DNA from: Microthrixaceae bacterium
GTDB taxonomy: Bacteria; Actinomycetota; Acidimicrobiia; Acidimicrobiales; Microtrichaceae
Direction of reading: 5' to 3'
DNA: 64,000 nucleotides
Assembly: GCA_027493675.1 (NCBI GenBank)
Contig: JAOSKI010000002.1
Location: forward strand, 62,001-126,000
Within the stretch, counting starts at the first letter, position 1; the number at the start of each line of letters is the position of its first letter. The notes under the pieces were generated by a model, which was given only the letters and a program-made list of their open reading frames with translations, made no database searches and was not told where the DNA came from. Of this stretch, positions 55,896 to 64,000 are shown one piece after another. The position numbers were made by a program, and so were the translations under genes.

Positions 55896-55913
55896 CCCAC
55901 TCCCTTCAGTGGG
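55896..55913. terminator. Weak hairpin between gcvT and gcvP ends
   Basis: CCCACT pairs with AGTGGG across a six-base loop. It starts just past the gcvT stop and covers the gcvP stop; a weak bidirectional terminator is possible. Confidence 0.4.
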
Positions 55914-58852
55914 CAAGCTCGTCGACGGGCGGACACGAGCACACGAGGTTGCGGTCACCGTAGCCACCGTCGATGCGACCCACCGGCGGCCAGTACTTCG
56001 CCGGTCCGTGAGGTGGGGCATCCATGGGCCAGCCCGCGACGCGGCGGGGATAGGGGTGATCCCATGTGTCCCCACCGATGACCTCGGCGGTGTGCGGTGC
56101 ATTGCACAGCGGGTTGTCGTCTCGCGGCCAGGTGCCGTCGGCCACGCGCCCGATCTCGGAGCTGATCAGTGTCATCGCCTCACAGAAGCGGTCCAGTTCG
56201 GCCAGCGACTCGGATTCCGTGGGCTCCACCATCAGCGTCCCCGCGACCGGGAATGAGAGGGTGGGGGCATGGAAGCCGTAATCGATGAGGCGCTTTGCCA
56301 CATCCTCTGCTGTCACCCCGGTTTCCCTTGTGATGCCCCGCAGGTCGAGGATGCACTCGTGTGCCACCAGGCCCGCGGCGCCGCTGTAGAGCACCGGGAA
56401 GTGCTCCTGGATCCTCCGCGCGACGTAGTTGGCGCTCAGGATCGCCGTCGCGGTGGCCTCCACGAGGGCGTCGCCCATCAAGGCGATGTAGACCCACGAG
56501 ATGGGCAGGATCCCAGCCGATCCGAAAGGTGCAGCGGAGATGGTGGGGCGGCCTGTCGGGTCATCGATGGTGGCGATCCGCTGCTCCGGAGTCCCTGGGG
56601 GAGAAGCGGTGGCCTGGTAGGAACGGAGCGAGGTGCGATCGAGCCGCCACCGGGCCGACTCCGGGCCCTCCGCCCCCGTGAGGGATGCAGAACGTCTTGT
56701 GCAGGTTGAGGTGACTCACATCACCACCGAACCAGCCCGGCTTCGCGACACCGACCAGCGCGTTCAGGTTCGCACCGTCGACGTAGAGCTGGCCACCATT
56801 GTCGTGCACGATCCGCGACAGCTCGCCGATGCCCTCCTCGAACACCCCATGGGTGGACGGGTAGGTGACCATCGCCGCGGCCAACTCCCCTGAGTGCTCG
56901 GTTGCCTTGTTCCGCAGGTCCACCAGGTCGACGTTGCCGGCGTCGTCTGTGGCCACGACAACGACCCTCATCCCCGCCATGACCGCGCTCGCGGCGTTCG
57001 TCCCGTGTGCGGAATCGGGGATCAGGCAGACATTGCGCTCCTGGTCGCCTCTAGAGGCGTGGTAGCGGGAGATGGCGAGAAGCCCTGCCAGCTCGCCCTG
57101 CGAACCCGCGTTGGGTTGAAGCGACACTGCGTCGTAGCCGGTGATGCGGCACAGCGCCGCTTCGAGCTCCCCTAAGAGCTCGACATATCCCTGCGCCTGT
57201 TCGACCGGAGCGAAGGGGTGGATATCGCTGAAGGCGGGCCATGTGATCGGGATCATCTCGGTGGCCGCGTTCAGCTTCATCGTGCACGATCCGGAGCGGG
57301 ATCATCGAACGGTCGAGGGCCAGGTCGGCATCCGCCAACCTGCGTAGGTAGCGCATCATCTCGGTCTCGCTGCGGTAGGCGCTGAAGGTGGGGAGGGTGA
57401 GGAAAGGGGTTCGTCGTGTGAGGTTCTCAGGCAAGCCGCGGGTGTGCTCGCCACGCTGAGCATCGCTGCTCGTGGAGATGGAGGAGGGCGCGTGCCCGGC
57501 GAGAGCCTCACGTACTGCGACGAGCACAGCGGTGCGTGTGGTCTCGTCCACGCTGATGCCGATGTGGTCTGCATCCACGAGACGGAGGTTGACTCCGCCG
57601 GCGCAGGCCGCGCCGGCGATTGCCGCCGCGCGGCCCGGTGCCCGGACCGTGAGGGTGTCGAACCATGTGTCACCGAGCACCTCGTGACCGTCTTCGATCA
57701 ACCACGCGCGCAGGGTCGTGGCGTGCTCGTGGACCGCGTGTGCGATCGAGGTGAGGCCAACGGGTCCGTGGTAGGCGGCGTATGCCGCCGCGACGTTGGC
57801 GAGCAGCACCTGCGCCGTGCAGATGTTGGAGGTTGCCTTCTCGCGTCGGATGTGCTGCTCGCGGGTCTGCAGAGCCAGGCGGTAGGCAGGCCTGCCCTCG
57901 CTGTCGACCGACACACCCACCAGCCGCCCCGGAAGCGCCCGCTTGGCTTGCTCTGTGACCGCCATGAACCCGGCGTGGGGGCCTCCGTATCCCATGGGAA
58001 CACCGAAGCGTTGTGCGGATCCCACCACCACGTCTGCACCCCAGTGCCCCGGCGCCTCGAGGAGGGTGAGCGCAAGCAGGTCCGTGGTCACGCAGACCAC
58101 TGCATCGGCGTCATGCGCGCCCTGGGCCACCTCGCGGTGGTCACGGACCGCGCCCGAGGATCCCGGGTAGGCGAGCAGGATCCCGAAGGTGCCCTGAGGA
58201 AGCGGTAGCGGAGAGAAGCTCGGCTCGAACAGCCGAACCTCCAGGCCAAGGGGCTGTGCACGTGCCACCACGACGTCGATCACCTGCGGATGGCAGTCCG
58301 AGTCGACCAGGAAAACCTCGCCCTTCGCCTTTGCGATACGAGCGCGAGCGTCATTGCCTCCGCCGCTGCAGTCGCCTCGTCGAGCATCGACGCGTTCGCC
58401 ATCTCCGTGCCACACAGATCGGCCACCATCGTCTGGAAGGTGAGCAGCATCTCCAACCGGCCCTGGGAGATCTCCGGTTGGTACGGCGTGTACGCCGTGT
58501 ACCAGGCGGGGTTCTCGACGAGGTTCCGCAGGATGACACCCGGTGTGGTCGTGCCGTACCAGCCACAACCGATGAGGCTCGTGGCCACCGTGTTCTGCCC
58601 TGCGATCTCAGCGAGGCGCTCCAGCACGGCGGCCTCATCACCCAGCCCCGCACCGGCAACGACCTCCGACAGCCCCAAGGCTCCACGGTCCCGGATCGAT
58701 TCAGGCACCGCTGCATCGAGCAGGTCCTCGATCGAAGCGAATCCGAGGTGATCGAGCATCACCGCGCGATCGGCGGCGTCGGGACCAAGGTGGCGGCTGG
58801 TGAAGGGTCTCCTGGGGACTGAGCCCATGGGGGAGGTCTGGTTGTTCGGCAT
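55906..58852 (-). CDS. gcvP: Glycine dehydrogenase (decarboxylating), P protein (frameshifts)
   Basis: P protein decarboxylates glycine with PLP and passes the aminomethyl group to H protein. About 980 residues, the single-chain type: N-terminal [60 protein letters not shown]; the middle [20 protein letters not shown]; the C-terminal half with [20 protein letters not shown], the PLP lysine in [17 protein letters not shown], and [20 protein letters not shown]. Shifts lie near 58340, 57420, 57290, 56650 and 56500. Its leader holds a tandem glycine riboswitch. Confidence 0.95.
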
Positions 58853-58885
58853 CTGGTATTGCTCCCGTGGCGCGTCGGTGGTGGC

Positions 58886-59078
58886 GCCCCCTCTGTCACG
58901 GGAACCTGAGAGCTTCACCGGCGTGCCGGCTTTCACCTTCGGTGAGCCGCGGTTGCGACTGCTTTCCAGAGTTGCTCCCCAACCGGTCCTGGGTGCCTGA
59001 GAGATTCCGGGGCGGTTGCTCCTTCGGCGCCACGCCCCGCTTTGCGCCGGCCGTGGTCTCTCCCGGACTGGGGATCGT
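58886..59078 (-). promoter_or_regulatory. Tandem glycine riboswitch before gcvP
   Basis: On the minus strand, read from about 59078, the first aptamer shows CCGGGAGAGACC, GGCGCCGAAGGAGCAACC and ATCTCTCAGGCACCCAGGAC. The second shows TTGGGGAGCAACTCTGG, CTCACCGAAGGTGAAAGCC and AGCTCTCAGGTTCCCGTGAC. These are the conserved glycine-aptamer core segments, and the short linker between the copies is typical. The 3' end is about 33 bases from the gcvP ATG, so control of translation start or early termination are both possible. In Bacillus glycine turns such genes on. Confidence 0.93.
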
Positions 59079-59172
59079 ATGTACCTGCCAGCCTAACCCA
59101 CCGTCGGGTCCGCTGGACCTGTCGAAGCTGCGGGTGGGGAGTGAGTGGGTGGCCTGCCGGCCCACACGCACC

Positions 59173-60144
59173 TCAGAGGTTGGGGTGATCCCCGCGTGCC
59201 CGTCGCGCGAAGCCTGGCTGCGCTGAGGGCGGCACGCTGCGTCGGTCTAGACCTTCATCTGAGAACGACCGCGGGTCCTCCAGGGGCTCGATGTGGGTGT
59301 CGACTGTGAGGTCGTCGACAGCGGCTCGCAGATCTGCCTCAACGGTCTCCACGAAGTCGTGTGCGCGCTGGACCGACCATGCACCGGGCACGAGCACATG
59401 CACCGACATGAACGCACGGTGGCCGGATTCACGGCTCCGCACGCCATGGAAGAGGGCGTTGGCCGACGTGTGGTGTCGGAGGACCTCCTCGATTGCCTCG
59501 CGTTGATCCTCGGGGAGCGTGGCATCCATGAGCCCACGGCTGGAACGGGCAACGAGTCGCACCCCTGAGACGACGATGTTGGCTGCCACCACCAGGGCGA
59601 CGACGGGATCCAACCAGTCCCAGTCGGTGAATCCGACAAGCATCACCGCCGCGACCACCCCGACGGTCGTCCACACGTCGGTCAGCAGGTGCTTGCCGTC
59701 GGCTTCCAGCGCGATCGAGCGCCGGCGGCGTCCGATGCGCAGCAGCACAAGAGCCACGACCAGGTTGATCAGCGACGCCACTGTGGAGATGGCGACACCC
59801 GCTCCGAGGTGTTCCAGCGGTTGCGGATTGCGCAGGCGGTCCACGGCGCTCCAAGCGATGGTCGCCGCTGCGAACATGATCATCGCTCCCTCGGCGAAGG
59901 AGGAGAAGTACTCCGCCTTGGCGTGGCCGTACTCGTGTTCGGCGTCGGCCGGACGCGAAGCGACGGTGAGCGCGATCACCGCTCCTGCTGCTGCGACAAG
60001 GTTCACGGTGGACTCCAGAGCGTCGGAGAGAAGGCCCACCGACGATGTGACGGTGAACGCGACGAACTTGATCGCCATCGTCGTCAGGGCCGCCACCACC
60101 GACAACCACGCGTAGCGAACCAGCAGCCGCCGATCGTCGCTCAC
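59173..60144 (-). CDS. Cation diffusion facilitator family metal exporter
   Basis: The protein of 323 residues has six membrane segments and the CDF metal sites: the first in VGLLSDALESTVNLVAAAGA, the HD-type second site in EYGHAKAEYFSSFAEGAMIM, and DGKHLLTDVWTTVG. The C-terminal cytoplasmic domain is present (AFMSVHVLVPGAWSVQRAHD). Zn, Fe or Mn export is expected; the metal cannot be told. GTG 60144 (VSDDRRLL) was preferred to ATG 60192, which would overlap the upstream gene. The last 20 residues are atypical and might be read past a shifted stop near 59247. Confidence 0.85.
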   Translation of the reverse strand: MSDDRRLLVRYAWLSVVAALTTMAIKFVAFTVTSSVGLLSDALESTVNLVAAAGAVIALTVASRPADAEHEYGHAKAEYFSSFAEGAMIMFAAATIAWSAVDRLRNPQPLEHLGAGVAISTVASLINLVVALVLLRIGRRRRSIALEADGKHLLTDVWTTVGVVAAVMLVGFTDWDWLDPVVALVVAANIVVSGVRLVARSSRGLMDATLPEDQREAIEEVLRHHTSANALFHGVRSRESGHRAFMSVHVLVPGAWSVQRAHDFVETVEADLRAAVDDLTVDTHIEPLEDPRSFSDEGLDRRSVPPSAQPGFARRARGDHPNL

Positions 60145-60160
60145 CGGCACACCGAGTCCA

Positions 60161-61040
60161 TCAGCCGATCGGCCGGCCGAACGGAAGCGCATCGCACCAG
60201 GAGCCCAGGAACTCCTCTGCGATGAGGCAGGCTCCGAGCACCGCTCCGGCCTCGTGGGTCACTGCGGCACGGGTGCGCTCGGCCAGTGCTTCGCCGGGAT
60301 CGAGCCCGGCGCGGACTGCGAGAGGTCCCGCAGTCGTGAGGAAGTCCGGTAGGAGGAGAACATCGCGTCGCTGTGCGATCGCGACGGCTCTGGGTGTGAA
60401 GGCGAGGGCACCCGTCGGTACGAGGATCCTGTGATCGATCGTTGCGGCCAACTCGTGGTCGAGGACCCCGGGCTTCGATCCGAACAGGAGCACATCCGCT
60501 GGCGCTGCCAACGCACCGGGGCCCTCGGCCACGACCTCGGCGTCCTGGGACGCCAGAGCGGAGCTGAGAAGCTCACCTGCACCTCCGTCGAACTCAACGG
60601 CCACAGTCGTGGAGCCCAGTTCGCCCGAATCCCCGGGAATGACTGCGAGCGGCGGCCACGCATGCGAGCAGGCCCTTCACGAAGGCCTCGGCGTCTGGCG
60701 CCGGCACCGTGTCCAGGGTTGCAAGCTCGTCGTGTTCGACGCCCTTCCCCGCCGAGAGGACCAGACGGCCTGCTGCCACCTCCGGTGCGACTTCGGCGCA
60801 GAATCCTTCGATGGCAGCAGCTCGGGTGTCGGCCGACGCATTGATCCCGGCGGAGGCTCCGCTGATGCGGTGTCCCATGAGAGCCCAGGCGTATGTCCGA
60901 GACCGTGCCAGTGCTCTGGTGGAGTCGACCAGCACCTTGGGAGCGCAGCGGACCAACCCGTCGGCGGAGTCGGCACCGGGAAGATCGACCACGACGAAGG
61001 CGTCGACGGTCTGGAGCTTTTTGACCAGAGGATCTGTCAC
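60161..61040 (-). CDS. Amino-acid-dehydrogenase-like protein lacking the GGGK motif (frameshift)
   Basis: About 293 residues. MGHRISGASAGINASADTRA and a Rossmann-like part (SSALASQDAEVVAEGP, PTGALAFTPRAVAIAQRRDV, LLPDFLTTAGPLAV) resemble Glu/Leu/Phe/Val dehydrogenases, but the usual GGGKxxI catalytic lysine motif and much of the N-terminal domain are absent. A shift near 60625 joins two frames. It may be a pseudoenzyme or a distant family; this call is tentative. Start GTG 61040; the end is 17 bases from the CDF start, so the two are probably co-transcribed. Confidence 0.5.
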
Positions 61041-61076
61041 GCCGGGAAGTCTGGCAGCTCTGCGGGACCGTTGGTA

Positions 61077-61144
61077 CCGGAGCTGGAGGCCCGGTGCGAA
61101 CGAACCCCCGAACCGTTCGCACCGGGCCCATGTCCAGCTGCCGG
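61077..61144. promoter_or_regulatory. Large structured hairpin
   Basis: A perfect 14-bp stem (61089-61102 with 61114-61127, 11-nt loop) is extended by a 7-bp stem (AGCTGGA with TCCAGCT) and then CCGG with CCGG. It lies 37 bases upstream of the GTG at 61040, so it could be in the leader or promoter of that gene, a terminator, or a small RNA. Confidence 0.5.
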
Positions 61145-61272
61145 GAATGTTGCCACTCGACCGGCAACCAACTGTTGTTGGTGTCACGAGGATAGACCAT
61201 CAGGTGACCGTTGTCACCGGGAGACCGTGGGTAGATGTGCTTTGCGTGGCGAGCGCACCTGGACCGGGCGCG

Positions 61273-61301
61273 GATCAGGGGCCTCGGAAGGCCCCCTGAT
61301 C
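61273..61301. terminator. Terminator-like hairpin
   Basis: GATCAGGGG-CC pairs with GGCCCCCTGATC with one bulge and a six-base loop. It lies downstream of the minus-strand mscS-like gene, 188 bases beyond its stop, and may end that transcript. Confidence 0.45.
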
Positions 61302-61488
61302 TGAGAAGCACTCAGTGGTCCAAGTCGTTGCACCAGCCTGGGAGACACCCTGAGCGATGATGGAACAGCGTCCGGTCCGTCGGGGCCGGCACTGCGTTGT
61401 CATGTAGTTGGACGCTCCTGAAGGCACGAAGTCGCGGGAGATTTCGAGAAATCCCCAAGTGCCTCCCGCGCCGGGGAACCGCCCTGCA

Positions 61489-62212
61489 TCAAATGAGGGG
61501 TTCCGCTATGTAGGGCCGCTCGAGCAGCCATGCATTGGGCAGCTGGTGTCGCTGACCGTCGTCGTCGAGGAGCTCCACGAAGGTGGGTTCCATGGATATC
61601 ACCTCACCGGTCAGCTCGCCCACGGTGAGGGTCCATCCTTCCTCGAAGCGGTGCCCGAGTGCCCTACCCGCGGTGATCTGGGTGGCGACCCCCTGGGCGC
61701 CACGGGCGGTGAGCAGGGCGAAGGCCAGAGCGGGCGCACCCACCAAGGCGACCAGGACGACGATGAGCATGGTGTGGTCCACCCCGGCGACCACGAGGGC
61801 CACCACGATCGCCACTGCGTAGATCGACACCTTGATGGCACGCTCCATGGCGACCTGACGCACACCTGTGGCCTCGCGTGCCGACTGGCCCACTGCCTGA
61901 GCCACCACCATCGCGACCGCGTAGCCCACGATCGCCAGCACCACGCCCATCAGGATTCTGGGAAGCCCGCCGCGAAGGAGGGCACCGAACTCCTCGATGC
62001 CGTCCCGATCCAGGATCCCTGCCGCGATCGCCAATCCAAGTGCAGTCGCGCCCCAGAAGACGCCCCGCGAGGCCGCGAGAGCGGGAGGCCCTCGTGGTCT
62101 CGTCACGCCGGCCGTGGCCGATCGAGCGGCGGACCAGGCGACCTCCGATCTGCCCGATGAGCAGACCCACGCCGACGGCGACCGCGGCCCAAAGCCACGC
62201 GTACTCAGTCAC
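61489..62212 (-). CDS. MscS-like mechanosensitive channel (frameshift)
   Basis: About 240 residues. The N-terminal helix (WLWAAVAVGVGLLIGQIGGR), two or three further helices (VFWGATALGLAIAAG, ILMGVVLAIVGYAVAMVVAQ, IYAVAIVVALVVAG), a pore-like helix rich in Ala/Gly (LIVVLVALVGAPALAFALLT) and a beta domain (LTVGELTGEVISMEPTFVEL) follow the MscS plan; such channels release solutes at hypo-osmotic shock. The usual family is longer. A shift near 62065 joins the parts. It overlaps the next upstream gene by 8 bases. Confidence 0.68.
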
Positions 62213-62537
62213 GGTCCGCCTCCGGGTCCTGAGAGCCCGACGGTCGATCCGCTGGGTCGGTGCCGAGGTGCGGCTCGCTCATGGGGTACCTGTCGGCACT
62301 TCGTGGGGGATTGGTGAGCAGATGTCGGATGGTGTCGAGAGCGCAGCCGCCCATCGAGGTGATCCCCGTCGCCGCCGAGCGGGCGTGCAGCGCACGGTCG
62401 ACTCTGTGACGTGCCTTGTCGCGGACGTCGCCCCGGGGGTTGAGGGCGGCTCTCAGCGTGGCGCCGAGGTCGGCGATCAAGGGATCCTCGTAGGACCCTT
62501 CATCAAGGTCATCGGGGTTCTCGTGGGCATGATCCAT
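62205..62537 (-). CDS. Small acidic protein downstream of the sigma factor
   Basis: This intact 110-residue protein (MDHAHENPDDLDEGSYEDPL, IADLGATLRAALNPRGDV, GITSMGGCALDTIRHLL) has no membrane segment and no zinc-binding anti-sigma motif that I can see. It overlaps the sigma-factor stop by one base and the channel gene by 8 bases, so the three genes form an operon. A role in controlling the sigma factor is possible but unsupported. Confidence 0.5.
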   Translation of the reverse strand: MDHAHENPDDLDEGSYEDPLIADLGATLRAALNPRGDVRDKARHRVDRALHARSAATGITSMGGCALDTIRHLLTNPPRSADRYPMSEPHLGTDPADRPSGSQDPEADRD

Positions 62538-63050
62538 CAGGTGACTCCATGCTTGATCGCTGCTGCCAGGCGTTGGCGGGCCCGCAGCAGGCGGGTCTTT
62601 ACGGTTGACACAGGGACCTGGAGCGTCTCCGCGATCTCCTGATAGGGCATTCCCTCGACTTCGCGCAGGATCACCACCGAGCGGGATAGCTCGTCGAGGC
62701 CCTCGAGTGCCCTCCGCACCTCACGGAGGTCCGAGAGTGCCGCACTTGAGCGAGCGGGGTCGATCCCACCGGGGATGTCCGGTAGGTCCTCCGGTGCCAT
62801 GACCGACTCACGTCGACGCCGGAGCATCGAGATGGCGGTGTTGTGCGCGATCCGCAGGATCCACGAGCGGAGCGACGACTCGCCACGGAACCCCGGCAGG
62901 CTCTGCCACGCCTTGATCATGGTCTCCTGGACCGCGTCCTCGGCCAGGCTGGGGTTTCGCAGGATTCCGTTGGCGACTCGGAACACAGCCTCCGCGTGTT
63001 CGTCGATGAGCGCGTTCAGGTCACGGTCCAGCCGTGTCGGGTCAGAGGTC
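62537..63050 (-). CDS. ECF-type RNA polymerase sigma factor (start unresolved)
   Basis: Region 2 is clear (AEDAVQETMIKAWQSLPGF, SSLRSWILRIAHNTAISMLR) and region 4 too (LDELSRSVVILREVEGMPYQ, EIAETLQVPVSTVKTRLLRA). ECF factors direct RNA polymerase to stress or envelope promoters. The frame has no ATG, GTG or TTG near the expected N-terminus (LDRDLNALIDEHAEAVFRVA) and stays open far upstream, so either the start lies in another frame after a shift or a long N-terminal extension exists. The 5' limit given is approximate. Confidence 0.85.
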
Positions 63051-63326
63051 GGCTCTGGGGGTGGGAGGCGCGGCCGGTCGATCCTCCAGTCTGGGGTTGG
63101 ATTCGGTGCTTCCCACCCTTGGGACCTGCGCCGGTACCTGCGTGGATGGGTAACGTCGGTGGTTCCGGAACCCTGGTGGCTACGCCGCCAGAACCCCGCT
63201 CCCTCGTCTTTCGGTGCACCTGTCGGCGCACCCCCGAGCCGGCACAACGCCCGGCGTGCACATGCAGGGAGGTACCAGCCGGCGGGCCGGGTTGCAGTCA
63301 CCCGGTTGCGCCGCGATGCTCCTACG

Positions 63327-64000
63327 ATGTCGGGCCCAGCTACCCCAACTCTCATTGCGCTCCATGGCCATGGCGACGACGAGGAGAACACCCTGCACTG
63401 GGCCAGGCGGATCGTGCCGGCCACCTGGCGGCTCAGGACCGTGTCGGCTCCACCCGGCAACTCAGAGCCCAGGAGTTGGTTCGACACCACGCCACGGGGA
63501 GTTGACAGAGTGGGGTTCGATCGTTCGCTCGACCGGATTCGCGAGGCGGTGGCGGAGGCCGCGGAGCATGGCCCTGTTGCCATCGCCGGGTTCTCCCAGG
63601 GTGCCGCCATGGCGCTCGGTGTGCCGTCTCTCCACGGCCTGGTGGGGATCGTGGGTGTGTGCGGGTTCCTGCCTGAGGTCGATGACCTGGACATCTCATC
63701 GGGCCCACCCGTGTTGCTGGCCGCCGGTGACGCCGACGACGTCACTCCGGCCTTCCTGGCGCTCGACGCCGCCGCGGCGCTGACCGCGGCGGGTCGTGAG
63801 GCCACTACGGTGACGATGGCTGGCGGCCACGAGGTGAGCGAGTGCGCAGCGCACCATGCGCGCGAGTGGCTCGATCACCGGTGCACACCCCGGCACCCGG
63901 TCACACTCCCGGAGTTGGTCCTGGCTTCAGGGTCCCCGTACCGCGCTCGGATGCTCAGCGATGCCGGGTACAAGCTCGTGATCGACCCGCCGGATGTCGA
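63327..64000 (+). CDS. Serine hydrolase read in frame with a Maf-like domain (runs off window)
   Basis: Residues 1-190 form an alpha/beta-hydrolase of the carboxylesterase/phospholipase type: TLIALHGHGDDEENTLHWAR, nucleophile AIAGFSQGAAMALG, aspartate in LAAGDADDVTPAFL and histidine in MAGGHEVSE. With no stop, the frame continues into LVLASGSPYRARMLSDAGYK and VIDPPDV, the start of the Maf/septum-formation nucleotide pyrophosphatase family. Either this is a true fusion or the hydrolase stop was lost by an indel; a separate Maf could start at TTG 63915. Only the first about 30 Maf residues are in the window. Confidence 0.75.
   Translation, partial: MSGPATPTLIALHGHGDDEENTLHWARRIVPATWRLRTVSAPPGNSEPRSWFDTTPRGVDRVGFDRSLDRIREAVAEAAEHGPVAIAGFSQGAAMALGVPSLHGLVGIVGVCGFLPEVDDLDISSGPPVLLAAGDADDVTPAFLALDAAAALTAAGREATTVTMAGGHEVSECAAHHAREWLDHRCTPRHPVTLPELVLASGSPYRARMLSDAGYKLVIDPPDV

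Larger units (their letters stand above)
61041..61488. other. Intergenic region with two hairpins
   Basis: No gene is seen in these 448 bases. They hold the large hairpin at 61077-61144, the terminator-like hairpin at 61273-61301 and a small palindrome GATTTC-GA-GAAATC near 61439. The rest shows nothing I can name. Confidence 0.6.

Noticed and set aside
58896-59171. A 91-residue minus-strand frame before gcvP
   Set aside because: It lies within the tandem glycine riboswitch.

Overview
The window is a 64 kb piece of a high-GC actinobacterial chromosome. The 16S/23S sequence and the gene order point to Acidimicrobiia, but this is an inference because no database could be searched. It opens inside an rRNA operon (16S 3' part, 23S, 5S; no tRNA in the spacers; strong terminator at 4268-4301). 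Two blocks of housekeeping genes follow, in an order also known from mycobacteria: TPR protein, tlyA, nadK, recN, a MraY/WecA-like transferase, steA, steB/mctB, murJ, pyrG, NUDIX, xerD, scpA, scpB, rluB, aroH, tyrA, aroA, cmk, plsC and der (4.4-36.6 kb); and pgsA, gcvH, an FHA protein, MerR, DUF151 and MerR, then gcvT and gcvP (48-59 kb). Many of these genes overlap by four bases and are probably translationally coupled.

Between the blocks lies accessory DNA (39.7-45 kb). A tRNA-Pro(GGG) gene at 39696-39770 has its 3' half repeated at 43380-43426 (46 of 47 bases). The two copies bound a 3.7 kb island holding the N-terminal DNA-binding part of a tyrosine integrase joined to an unknown sequence, an IS1380-type insertion sequence with several frameshifts, and an intact MNT/HEPN (MntA-HepT) toxin-antitoxin pair. 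A paired repeat, GTATGCAG-N3-GTATGCAG, sits just inside each end and looks like integrase arm-type sites. Right of the island is a graveyard of integrase fragments, a sigma-factor fragment and two copies of a nested palindrome.

The glycine cleavage genes form a local regulon: gcvH and gcvT each have their own apparent leaderless promoter, while gcvP, on the other strand, is preceded by a tandem glycine riboswitch (about 58886-59078). Further right are a CDF metal exporter, a degenerate amino-acid-dehydrogenase-like protein, an MscS-like channel, an ECF sigma factor and, running off the end, a serine hydrolase read in frame with a Maf-type domain.

Two general properties matter to any user. 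First, about 32 protein genes, many normally essential (nadK, murJ, der, aroA, ispH, gcvP), are split by single-base insertions or deletions, several in homopolymer runs. They look like sequence errors, and coordinates here span the reconstructed gene. Second, many genes have a TANNNT hexamer 6-8 bases before the start codon, the pattern of leaderless transcription; this was used to choose several starts.
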